Assembly: GCA_010356995.1 (NCBI GenBank)
Contig: ML996698.1
Location: 245,923-309,922, forward strand
Direction: 5' to 3'
DNA: 64,000 bases
From: Trichodelitschia bisporula
Taxonomy: Eukaryota > Ascomycota > Dothideomycetes > Phaeotrichales > Phaeotrichaceae
A program made the translations under genes and the position numbers. The notes below the pieces were generated by a model. It did not search any database. It worked only from the letters and a program-made list of their open reading frames with translations, and was not told the DNA's origin. Shown in pieces: positions 1-10,224 of the stretch (positions are counted from its first letter, which is position 1; every line of letters begins with the position of its first letter).

Positions 1-740
1 GGCGGGTTTGGAAGGCGCGAGGGCCTGAGGCATAAGGAGAGAAGATGGTAGGGGTCCAGCGGCGGTCTTGGAGGTAGGCGGAGGGAGGAATGAGGAGGTT
101 CTCGATGGGAATGTGGAGAGCGAGGGCTGAGAGGGAGGATGCTAGCTACCGTATTAGCATGCGATCACTCTTTCATACCGATACAAGGCCTACCGTGCAC
201 AATCTTCCGCCGAAATTTGGGGCTCACAACTGTCGAGAACATCTCCGCCAGTACGCGCACCCACGTGCGTTCATGGACAATATACAGCTTCTGTATGCGC
301 TTGCGCATCGCCCGCGACAGAACATGGTATGCCTGAATAAACCAACCCCAGCCTGGGCGGCTCTTCTTTGTTGAAGTGGCACCCTCAGCAGCCCCGCCAG
401 CGAAGAAGATGATCTCATATGCTGTCCCGCCAACTAAATCATCCTCGTCCGGCAGACGCGCAAGCACATACGGTAGCAGCGAGTCGTAGTCGACTTCGGA
501 GGTATCGGGTAGCGCGGCCGAGTCGAGGATGTAGACTTGGTGTCCGCTAGGCGACGGCAGCGGCGAACGGTACAGGATGCTCTCGGCCGCTTTCGCCATG
601 TCGGTCGAGTAGTCGGACGAGTGGGCCGGTGGAGGCACCGCGCTTATGTTTGAAGCTTGAGCGCGGTGGAGGAGGTGTGCACGCATGCCGGGTCTACGGA
701 GGTTAGCTTTGCGGGAGGCTGAAGCGAACATCGAGTGCAA
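1..740 (-). CDS. Ecm25-like CRAL-TRIO / RhoGAP protein, N-terminal part (runs off the left edge)
   Basis: Only the first two exons are in the window: 740-194, then an intron of 67 bases, then 126-1. The readable protein matches the divergent CRAL-TRIO (BCH) domain that precedes RhoGAP in ARHGAP1 and fungal Ecm25: a start like ILYRSPLPSPSG, then LPYVLARLPDEDDLVGG, EIIFFAGG, KLYIVHERTW, KFRRKIVH, and across the splice HALALHIPIENLLIPPSAYL. These proteins regulate Rho-family GTPases (Cdc42/Rho1) at sites of polar growth and bind membranes through the CRAL-TRIO fold. The RhoGAP half would lie left of position 1 and is inferred from the family. The start is uncertain: the first ATG is at 740, with further in-frame ATGs including one at 602, close to the start of similarity. 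Confidence 0.8.
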
Positions 741-2142
741 ACAAAGAACGGGATGATGAGCGCTAACGTCAAAAGAGATTGATGGGGAAACAGTAAGAAA
801 GAGAGTAAGAGAAAAGAGATGCTGACATACTTTGGAAGAATACTTGGTTAGGTGTTACACGGGGCGTGGCACGGTGTTGCTGGCAGACTGAGAGGCGCGG
901 AGTGGGGAGAGTTGAGCTGGCCGCGCTTCGTGATGCGGCCCGTGCGTCAGGTAAAGACACCGGCCGGGATTATGTCAGGCCGGGGGCGGGGCGCAAGGCT
1001 TAAACCCAATTCTAACTGCAGCTGCATAAATACCGTGCATTGAGCATTGTTGCAAGTATGGATGGTGAGTGAGCAGGTCCATTTAAAGCTATGTGCATCG
1101 GGTCCTCCAACACCCTAAAGCTCGAGAACGGTGCAAGGCTGACAAGGTTTGGCATCCAAATCAGGTCCTGAGTTGAAGTATCCAAGGCTTGCAACGCGCC
1201 CCAAATCCATCGTCACCTGCTCCGTTTCCTCCACAATCCATCCCATCCCACCTTTCCTGACGTCAGCTTCTGTAGCTAGATGTAAATATAAGCTGTAGTA
1301 TCATGCTAACTTTCCATAGCCGGCATCGATCTTGAGGTATCAGGATGTACATTTCTCACTGATCAACTGAAGCAAGCCAGGATCGCCCATGGGAACCCCT
1401 TGGGCATTATCATCCGCAATTAGGTGGAACAATGGGACACCATCGAGGATCCTTCCAAGATTTGCACGCAAACTCCAGCGCCATGAAGCCGGCACTCTTC
1501 AGCCTTCTCAAGTCCAACGCTTTTAGTATCATTGTGCAGCGCGTCATAGCCACAAGCAATCCAACCCCGTCAAGCCACATTTGAAGTCAAAACATCACAG
1601 CGTGCTTTTTGTTTGAGACGAGGTTTCGAACTCATCCTTCTTATTGGCTGCAGGCTTTATCCCTAGACCGTGCCCTGGCCGCCAGCTCAAATTGGGATGC
1701 GGTTGATATCGTTGATATCGGGGAACAAGCAACGACAGCTGCATGGAACTGCAGGAACAAATAAGACATGAGGTGTGCTCCGTTCAAGCGCCCGTCGTCA
1801 GGTCTTGGGAAAGAAATAACGGTGCTCTCGCTTTGCAGAGCGAATCAAGTTTATCCTTTAACCCCAGCCCACCAGCCCCGCCTCCCCTGTAGCTTGGCGA
1901 GGGGTTAGGAGGAGGTCCGTAGTGGCGCTGGCGGTGGCACAGGTCTCCTTCACTCTCTCTCGTCCCCATCCCTCATGACAAACACCTCCGCCGCACTCCT
2001 CTCGCAAACCCATGGACTCGAACTCAAGCAGCAACAATAGCCTCATCCTTCGCAGAGGTCGACTTCGCCCCTATGAACGCTTGCCTTAACGCTGCACCCT
2101 CGATTGCCTGACCGAGGCCTTGAATCCCCTCTCCTCGGCACC
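741..2142. other. intergenic, divergent promoter region
   Basis: No convincing coding sequence on either strand. The region separates the minus-strand Ecm25-like gene from SOG2 on the plus strand and must hold both promoters. Short open frames here lack codon or family support. A GATATC pair in tandem (gttgatatcgttgatatcg) at about 1702-1720 is the only small repeat noticed. Confidence 0.5.
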
Positions 2143-4935
2143 ATGGTGGACGATTCTATGGGCGGTCGCCAGCCCTCAGACGCGGATGTGATATCGCTTG
2201 CCCGTGAAGCCTTTGAGGCCTCGCGAAAAGTTCTGCGCCAGGCCGGTGACGGCTCCGCATCGTCGGAGATGCAGCAACCAGGCATCACGGTTGATCTCGG
2301 CCACAAGAACATTGCTCGGCTGCCGGACGAGGTCATAGACATCATCAAAGACGAAATCGAGCGGTATATTATTCAGTCCTCAGTGTATATCGTCTCTGAC
2401 TTTTCAGGCTTGCTATAGCTCACAACATGCTCTTTTCCTTCCCTCCCCGCCTTGCGGAGTGCAAACGCCTCCGCTACCTGAACGTACGCTACAATGCGCT
2501 CACAGAACTGCCGAAGCCGGTATGTGCTACGTTGTACGACCTCATTATGTGATCATACTGATGGCCAAGGTGCTGGAACTCGCGTCGCTCGAAATCCTCG
2601 ATATTAGCCGCAACCGCCTGCGCACGCTCCCGAGAGAAATCCGCAAGCTGACGTCGTTGAAAGTGCTCGCTATCCAGCGTAACGAAATCGAGAAGCTTCC
2701 TTTGTCTCTCGGCGAGATGAGCAGCCTGCGCGTTCTCAAGTTTGCCGATAATCCGCTCACCTTTCCTCCCCGAGAGGTTTACACTATGGCTCGCGATTTG
2801 CCTCCCACCGCTACGAGCGGCGAGCGCGAGGCACATGTCACATCAAAAGTAAAAAAGTTCCTTAAGCAACAAGCGCTAGCTGCTGCGGCGAGCAACCGTC
2901 AGCGCCTACAATTTGAGTCGGATTCAGAAATGAGTGAAGGTACCGCAGAAACGCCGCGTCCGCCGAAGCCGAACGGACGGTTTCCAGTACGGCCGAGCGT
3001 CAGTGGATCAGACGCCTTTGGCATGCTGTCGCGGTCTCCGGAATCGCCACCCCCGATTCCCATCCGGTCCCATGCGCGCATGACCTCGAGCCAGAATAGC
3101 TTCTCTTCCATCAGGCGTCCGACGCTACTCTCGCCTCCCGATGCTGGCCTGAACGGAATGGACCGCAAAATAGACACCGAGGACCGGGAGACAAACCTCA
3201 GACCCAACCCGAAGCGGCATGGCATGATCACACCCAGAGTGTCAGAGGCTCCAGTGAAGGGATTTCCCCTGGTCCGTACCCCTCCTGGTGTCAGTAGCAT
3301 GGACTTTGCGCGGTCGCCTCCTGCGTCGGGAACGGTCACACCTGCTACTTCTCCGCCATACGGCACCATAGCCTACGAGCAGCGTTACCCGGTAAAAGGG
3401 TTGATAGAAGCCGCGCGTGGTGTGTACACAGCACTTGTGCATTTCTCTCAGAACCTCGAGCGGCTCGGATACAATGTCGAATCGGCCGAACAAGGCCGCG
3501 CTTTCAGTCAACTCACCTCGCTCTTACGCGCCGCATTTCGCACCGCCGAAGCGCTCAATGGTCTGGAATCGCGGCGTGCCAGCACCCCCGTCGCCGGCTC
3601 CACCATGCGCGTCATGAAGAAGCATTTGCACGAGTATCTGCGTGATACTCAGGCCGTCGCTCGCTATGTCGCTCAGCACACCTGGCTTTTTTGCGTTCCG
3701 GCCACTCATGACTCCTACCGTTCCCTCATGTGGGATCTCCAGCGCGTTAACTGGGAAGCCATGATCACCAACGTCTCTCTCGCAACCGCGAAGCGCGCCC
3801 ACCGCACCGAAACCGGTGCCTTTGTCACGCCTCGCGCGCCGCGGAGATCTGTCCGTGCCGCATCTGCGCTGCGTCCCCGACCGGAGTTTCAACCTCCGGC
3901 GCCTACGCCGCTGACTGGCATTCGTAACACTCAACCTTCCCCGGACATTCTGCCCACGAACAGTCCCCAGTATTTGGCTGCGCTCAAGTCTGGACCGTCG
4001 ACCGTTAGCTCTGGCACCTCGACTCCTCAGTACCCAGGATACCCGCGGCGCACGCCTCGCACCAAGACCTCCCAGGGCCAGATCACGCAAGGATGGCAGA
4101 GCCAGCATAATCAGCTACTGGGGCGGCGGTTGGAAGATGTGCAAGCGGAGATGAGCGAGTCGGCCTACGAGCCAATATACCAGTCGCTGCGGGAGGTGGA
4201 GCTGCGTTGCAGAGAAGGGCTTGAGCGGATTAAGGCGCACTTTTTGGGGCAGCGACAGGAGCTGGCCAAGGGCTACAGGAATGATAGTGATGCACGGCGC
4301 GTGGTCATTTTGCAGGAGTTGGTCTCCCGCGCTGAGGCACTTATCCGCTCGTCGAATCACCTGAGCGAATTCTTGGACGACTTGCGCGATAACGCGTGGG
4401 CGGCGGGACCGCAGCTGAATCAGGTGTTCAAACAGCTGACAGAGGTATGTCTCTCCTACCCTCCCCCCTTTCTTTACTAACATGACCCCAGGAATGGTCC
4501 AGCTTCATCGAAGTCAGCAAAACCCTCGGCTCCTCCCAAACCCTCGGCGACATCAAAGCCCTAATGAAGCACATCCACATCGCCGTGAAAGAGGCCTCAG
4601 TGCGCATCACCAACTCGCCCTGGGCCGCCGGCGACGCATCCAAGGCGCCCTCCGTAAGGGAAGTCCCCTTCTCGCCCTCCGCCTCCTCCTTCATCTCCTC
4701 CCTCTCCGGCTCCATGTCCGGAAACCTTCCCCCGCCGCACATGCCGCACAACAAGCAGGGTTCATTGGGATCTGTACCGTCGACGCCGTTGGGCGCGGCG
4801 CTCGGCCCGGCTGCTTTGGCTACGCTCCCGAATTCGCAGGCCGTGAGGAGTAATGCCCAGGCAGGCGTGGGTGGGAAGATGAATGTTTTTGAGCGCGCGG
4901 AGAGGCTCTTGACGAGCCAGCAGAGGAGATATTAG
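2143..4935 (+). CDS. SOG2: Sog2-like leucine-rich-repeat protein of the RAM signalling network
   Basis: Four exons: 2143-2363, 2408-2519, 2570-4444, 4492-4935, giving 883 residues. The start is the first ATG (MVDDSMGG) before the leucine-rich repeats. The repeats run from about residue 45 to 180 across three exons: LGHKNIARLPDEV, RLAECKRLRYLNV, LEILDISRNRLRTLP, LKVLAIQRNEIEKLP, LRVLKFADNPLTFPP. After them comes a Ser/Pro-rich region and the conserved C-terminal Sog2 domain (FSQNLERLGYNVES, LRDTQAVARYVAQ, FLDDLRDNAWAAGPQL, MKHIHIAVKEASVRITNSPW). In yeast Sog2 binds the Kic1 kinase in the RAM network that activates the Cbk1-Mob2 NDR kinase and controls polarity and wall integrity. All three introns are 44-50 bases with clean GT..AG ends and keep the frame. 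Confidence is high for the family; the role is by homology. Confidence 0.9.
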
Positions 4936-5516
4936 GGGTCTGACAGCGGATGATGGCTCGAGGTCGACTGACGGTACGCACAACTGACGGATGATCGGAT
5001 TCCTTGGATCCGCCTCGGAGCCGTTGGCACCCCGATTCGACTTATCCTTAGCTGCCTGCCTTTGTTGCGGCGCGCAGCAAATTGCGTTGACAATGCGGTC
5101 GCGCCAGAAGTCGCGTGGCCAGGTCGCAACGCTCGGAGATATCCCAATAACCTTCCACGCCATATTACAGGAACGAGCGATGCCTGGATATTGGCAATGT
5201 ATCACTGTTAGACGGTCATGTGTACGAATATGTTTTCGGGCGTGTCTTAGAAGATAGCGCGGCGTTGGGATAGCATTTACCGGCGCTGAACATTGGATAG
5301 GCACGTAATTCACCAGGATGATGTCTTCACGCACTCATGAACCTGGCACCCTTCAGCATCAGCAGCGAACCGCCATGACTCTTGTCCGTTGCTCTACCAG
5401 CCTAGCCTATATGATCCTCCCACGCCTCAGTGGTTCAGAAGTACAGAGATATGACGCCGGCCCAGCAAAGATGCGCAAAGACAAAAAGAACTCGTCGGTC
5501 TTGGATTTTAACGCGC
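4936..5516. other. intergenic between convergent genes
   Basis: 3' flanks of SOG2 and RPP1. Open frames here are short and show no recognisable family. Confidence 0.5.
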
Positions 5517-5962
5517 TTAGTCGAACAGCCCGAAGCCCATATCCTCGTCCGACTCCTCCTTCTCCTCTTCCTTCTCCTCCTCCTTGGCCGCCTCGGGCGT
5601 CGCGTCCGTCGCGCCGCCGGTAGCACCACCGCCCGGAGCAGCAGCCGCGCCACCGCCGGATCCCACGTTCAGGAGCAGGTCCTTGACATCACGGCCATCG
5701 AGCGCCTGGGAGGGGGGTTAGATGCGTTTGGACTCAATGTAATGCGGGCACGCATACCTTGGCGAAGAGCGATGCCCAGATGGGCTCAACACCTTCTACA
5801 CCCGCGGCCTTGATCAGAGTCTGGAGCTTGTCGGCCTGGTAGGTTGATTAGCCAATTTGTGCGGAAAAGGTGGGGGTATCGCGGGAAACTCACAGTGATG
5901 TCGACGCCGTCATCCGCGAGGATGAGGGCCGCGTAGGACGTCGCAAGCTCGGAGGTAGACAT
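5517..5962 (-). CDS. RPP1: 60S acidic ribosomal protein P1 (ribosomal stalk)
   Basis: Three exons on the minus strand: 5962-5894, 5835-5758, 5705-5517, encoding 111 residues, the usual P1 length. It starts [19 protein letters not shown], continues [18 protein letters not shown] and [17 protein letters not shown], then an Ala/Gly/Pro hinge, and ends with the conserved acidic tail [13 protein letters not shown] that binds translation factors. P1 pairs with P2 on the stalk protein uL10 and helps recruit elongation factors on the large subunit. Introns are 58 and 52 bases. It is divergent from the DUF2408 gene, with 415 bases between the two start codons. Confidence 0.96.
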
Positions 5963-6377
5963 TTGCGAACAGCTGTTCTGTGTTTGCTAGAGGTGGGGGG
6001 CACGATCGAAGGGGGATGTCGCTGCTGGAGACGAGGGAGTTTTGTTGCCGCGAGTCGAGAGATGGCAGATATTGGTGTGTGGTTGGCGTGTTTGCCGATA
6101 ATCTTGGCGCGGCCGGGTCAGCTTTCTTCCGGTGGATTTCGGGAAGGGAGGGGTTTGTGGCGCTAATGGCGTGTGGCGTGCAGAGTGCCTGGGCTTTGTG
6201 CCTCGGGCACTCATAAGGCAATCGGCACCCCGCACAAAGGGCAGCGGGGCCCCGGGGACGACATGGACAAACGCATCATCGCGACGAGAACAGACGCTGA
6301 GCCTATTCCACTATTTGGTTTTGAACCCACGAACTCCAACATTGCCTTCAACGGAGAATTGCCGAAACTGCACCGAT

Positions 6378-8157
6378 ATGACCGATTCCCCGCGCCTCCG
6401 GCTGCCGCTCCCGTCCGGCGAGGAGGGCATCCATGCGGCGCTGTTGGAGACACGCATGCGACTGGAGCTGTTGAAGACGGATCGAACGAGCTACGTCAAG
6501 AGTGAAGATGTGCTGGAGTTGTATCATGGGGTGATGGAGCAGGTGCATGCGCTCAACCGTATACGGGCGGATAGGCGCGGAGAACAGAATCGCGGTGTGT
6601 AGGCTGATACGAGGCTAAGGCCGCCGGTATGCTGATACGAAGGGCAGTGGACGTTGTACTGGACGATTGCTTCCAGCTCATCTCCCTCGCTTTCATGACG
6701 ATTGGAAAGAATAATGAGGCACCGGCCATGTAAGTAAGCCCAGTGCCTGTGTAGCCGCGGCTCAATAACCGCCCAGCTACTCCGTCGTCTCTACCATCAA
6801 GGTAACGCATCCGTGTCTTTTCTCTTCTCCCGCTAATGATCCGCAGCGCCTACTCGATCATCTCACCGAAGCAGCATTCTACTCTAACAAGGACCTCGAA
6901 TCTATTACGAGGCACCTCGACGACTTCCGCAAGACAATATCGCGCGGCCGCAACCGCCACGATCCTGAGTTCACCACCCTGCTCGAGGCGCGCATTGGGG
7001 TGTGCCATGAGATTCTGGCCAAGCTGCGGAAGGTGCTTAGTCAGTTGACGCCGGAGCTAACACCGCTGTATGAGCAGTTGGTGTCGATATTGCGGTCGCT
7101 GTCTGCGGCGAATACCCGGTCTCGGGTAGGTCATATGTCTCGGCATGTAACGAGCGGTTGGGGCTGACGGCTCTAGTTCCCGAAAGAGGACGTCGCGGCC
7201 ATGCGCCAGAACCTGCAGGACATCAAAGAAAAGTTCCCGGTCATCTGCGCGGATGACAACCGTTCGCTTGAGGAGCGCTACGCAGAGAAGGTCCACCAAG
7301 CAGAAGGACTGGAGTCGGCATCGGCGGAGCAGCTGGTCTCTGATCTCCTAACCCGGTGTCTGCTCTGGATCGAGATTATTCAGCAGCAGTACGTCCCCAG
7401 ACCCCGAACTAAGAAATAGAGAAAGGCTAATGCAGCCAGGCCCGGCAAAATCAACGAAAGCTTCCGGCCCACGTACAGCAAGCTTCTCAAGATCCGTAAT
7501 GACCTCGAGAGCCGCTCGCTGCTGCAGGCCTGGTCGCTGCGTGAAACTGACCTGTACGATTATCAGCGGCGGTTGGACGCTATTGATCAGGAACGCACAC
7601 CGGACGGCAATTTCCTTGACCCTGAGGGCAACCCGGCGGATATCCAAACACAGCGGGTTGGTTTGCTTCCATTGTGGGTATGGGCTTGGCTAATTGACAG
7701 ACCCTGCTGTATCTCCTCCGCAAGAGCTACGCCCTCATCTACCACCTCCTCACATCCTCTGAGCCGGTCTCCGAGGCCCTCTTGCCAATCTACAACCAGC
7801 TCAAGACGCTCAAGCGCTGTCTCGAGGAGGTGTACCGCGCGGGCGGCGTGTCGTCGCCGCGGGAGCTGTACCCGTACAACATGAAGGTAGCCACTTCTTC
7901 CCCCTACAGATTTCATAGAACCGTCCTGACACCACCAGCTTACATCCATCGACAACATGCGCGTCGACGGCAAATTCATGATCGGCGCCGATATCCCCGA
8001 CGGCCAGGCGGCGCTCACGCAGCTGCTGGAAGAGTGCTTTGAGATCATGTTCAAGCTGAGGGAAACGGCGGACGAAGCCGAGGAGCGGGCCGAGGCGGGT
8101 GCGGAAGAGCCTACGATCGGCGGCGTAAACAGCGGCGGGCAGCATATTTCGGTATAA
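6378..8157 (+). CDS. DUF2408 (UPF0662) family protein
   Basis: Eight exons: 6378-6594, 6648-6729, 6777-6801, 6847-7125, 7177-7388, 7440-7656, 7701-7886, 7939-8157, giving 478 residues. All splices join in phase; the third exon is only 25 bases. The chain is largely helical, with features of the DUF2408 family: VVLDDCFQLISLAFMTIGKN, DLESITRHLDDFRKTISRGR, LTPELTPLYEQLVSILRSLS, RLDAIDQERTPDG, LLYLLRKSYALIYHLL and LTQLLEECFEIMFKLRE near the C-terminus. No catalytic motif, signal peptide or membrane segment is visible. The family (S. pombe C30C2.08 type) has no established biochemical role that I can name with confidence. It converges on the SET gene with 132 bases between stop codons. Confidence 0.88.
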
Positions 8158-8289
8158 GTGGTGGGTTCAGTGGCATGCAGAGCTGGTTTCTTTATGGCAC
8201 ATTTTGTTATGGGTGTAGTTTAGTGGTTTAGACGGCGACTATGCAGTAATGTGCGTGGGTGCGGACGTGGGGTGGGGAGAGTACTGCAG

Positions 8290-8932
8290 CTAGCGGGTTA
8301 ATTCGTCGACTTGTATACTACGCAACACGTTTTCTGCCTCCTCTGGTTCTTCGGAGATGGCGTCGGCGTCGACAAATGTGAGCCGCGCGCCGTAGGATAT
8401 ACCTGGACTTGTAAGTGTGGGAGGGGGGATGCTAGAAGCACGTACACAGTTCCTCCCCTGTGGCGATATCTCGCGCCGCCCGGTACGTCACCGTGCCGCG
8501 AGCCACATCCCGCGTCCAGACTACGTTTTGATCCCGCGAGGAGTGGTTGAATAGCGAGCCGAGGCCGAGGACGACGGCTTGGAGGGGTTGGGAGGGCGCC
8601 GAAGCGGCATCGGAAGTGGGCGCGGGCCAGTTACTGCCGGCGTGAGTGGCGGGTGAAGGTGAGGGTATGGGCGTACTATGTGTAGTGGTAGAGCACTGTG
8701 TGCTTGATGTGGGCTTCGTTGTCGGTTGGACTGAGGACCAGGACCGGGTTCGTGTCTATATGGGTGCCGCGCGGAATTGGGACCATGGTAAAGACGCCGC
8801 GACCTACGAGGTCAGCAGTGGGCCGGTGGTGAGAGGCGGTCGGGGAGGTGATGTACCTTTGGGTGTGTCCGACACCAGTACCAGGCCTGGGAGGCGCGAT
8901 AGTGGCACAGCGTCCTCGAAACTCACAGCCAT
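8290..8932 (-). CDS. compact SET-domain protein (putative lysine methyltransferase)
   Basis: Four exons on the minus strand: 8932-8857, 8803-8677, 8633-8446, 8402-8290, giving 167 residues, essentially a SET domain alone. Visible SET elements are the N-terminal strand GRGVFTMVPIPRGTHID, then VLVLSP, HTVLYHYTYNWP across a splice, the cofactor/pseudoknot motif LGSLFNHSSRDQNVVW, and ATGEELCISYGARLTF, whose ISYG matches the catalytic-tyrosine region. SET domains move a methyl group from S-adenosylmethionine to lysine; no cysteine-rich pre- or post-SET is present, so a histone substrate cannot be claimed. The exon junctions were checked for frame and restore HYTY-NWP and C-ISYG exactly. Its start codon lies only 189 bases from that of divergent TRAPPC13. 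Confidence 0.87.
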
Positions 8933-9121
8933 CGCGGCGTATCCAGATCTAAACGGACAGCAGAAACGATCGCGGTCACGATAGCGGAAACGCAAAACAC
9001 ACATCCCGGCCCTGCCGCGCCCAGCCGCGGAGCCGCGCAGGGATCCCGCTCCACGCGCCACACCTCCGCAACCTCTTGCGGCAGCAACCTGGCCGACGTC
9101 AGCGGACCTGCATCGCTAGCA

Positions 9122-10224
9122 ATGTCCCGCGCGCGCGCTCCCTCCGTGGGCGAGAGCCTCAAGACGCCGCATAGTGTGAGCTTGAAAGTCCTGCGGTATT
9201 CTCCCTCCCTCCCCTCCCCTCTCACCCATCACTCCCGCCTTCTCTCCCTCTCTTCCTAGCTACCACCCGCTAACACGCCCAGTCTCTCCCGCCCCTCCCT
9301 GGCTCCACAGACGCCCCTCCCCCCCGACTCCTCCTCGCCGCTCGGGCTACACTTCTCCGCGCACGCCTCGCGGGCCGATCCTAGCGGCAGCAGTATTAGG
9401 GATGGGTTTGGGGTTGGGCTTGCGCCTGCGCTGCTGCTGCCGGAGAGCTTTGGCGGGGCGTATGTTGGGGAGACGTTTGCTTGCGCTTTGGCGGCGAATA
9501 ATGAGGTTCCCTCTGGGGACCCGCGGGAGGTTAGTGGGTTGAAGGTGGTGGCCGAGATACAAACCCCGGGAGCTGCGGCGGGGACGTGGGTGGGCGTTGG
9601 GTTGGAAGGGGAGCATGAGGGCGAGGAGGGGTTCGAGCCCGGGGCGAGCAGGCAGTGGATCTTAAGGCTGGCGCTGAAGGAGGAGGGACAGCATACGCTG
9701 GGGGTTACGGTGACGTATACCGAGACGGGCGCGGCGGGCGAGGCGCGGACGCGGAGTTTCAGGAAGTTATACCAGTTCGCGGCGACGAATCTTGTGGGTG
9801 TGCGGACGAAGGCGGGGGATTTGCCACCTCGTGCCGGGAGGGGGAGGTATGCGCTTGAGGCGCAGTTGGAGAATTTGGGGGAGAGGGGGGTGGCGATTGA
9901 GGTATGTTCACGTATCCCTCTCTTTTCATTATGCCGGACTAAAGCCCACAGTCTGTGAGCGTGGCTCCCCGCCCGCCTTTTACGAGTACGTCGCTCAATT
10001 GGGATGTGGCAGGCGACGCTGCGCGCGCGCCGGTGCTTAATCCGCACGATGTGTACCAGGTTGCGTTTATACTTGAGGAAGGGGAGGAGAAGAAGGGTGA
10101 GGACGAGGAGCAAACTCCCGCCGGTGGGAAGCTTGTCCTGGGCCAGTTGCATATCCAGTGGCGTGGGTCGATGGGGGATCGGGGGACATTGACGACGGGG
10201 TGGTTGACTGGGCGGCGGCGGTAG
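9122..10224 (+). CDS. TRAPP complex subunit TRAPPC13 homologue (DUF974)
   Basis: Three exons: 9122-9195, 9283-9901, 9952-10224, giving 321 residues. Near the N-terminus HSVSLKVLRLSRPSLA is the family signature, followed by LLPESFGGAYVGETFACALA, NNEVPSGDPREVSGLKVVAE, LGVTVTYTETG, RSFRKLYQFAATNLVGVRTK, YALEAQLENLGERGVAIE, and after the last intron NPHDVYQVAFILEE and LGQLHIQWRGSMGDRG. These are beta-sandwich segments typical of TRAPPC13, a subunit of metazoan TRAPPIII and of filamentous-fungal TRAPP, which acts as a Rab exchange factor in ER-Golgi traffic and autophagy. An alternative acceptor at 9258 would change a few residues at the first junction; the chosen one restores the conserved LSRPSLA. 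Confidence 0.88.

Noticed and set aside
6132-6377. N-terminal extension of the DUF2408 protein
   Set aside because: The frame is open upstream, but family similarity and a clean ATG at 6378 favour the shorter start, and the extension would overlap the RPP1 promoter.
9625-9640. A ggttcgagccc match to a tRNA B box
   Set aside because: It lies inside the TRAPPC13 coding sequence and no cloverleaf can be formed around it.
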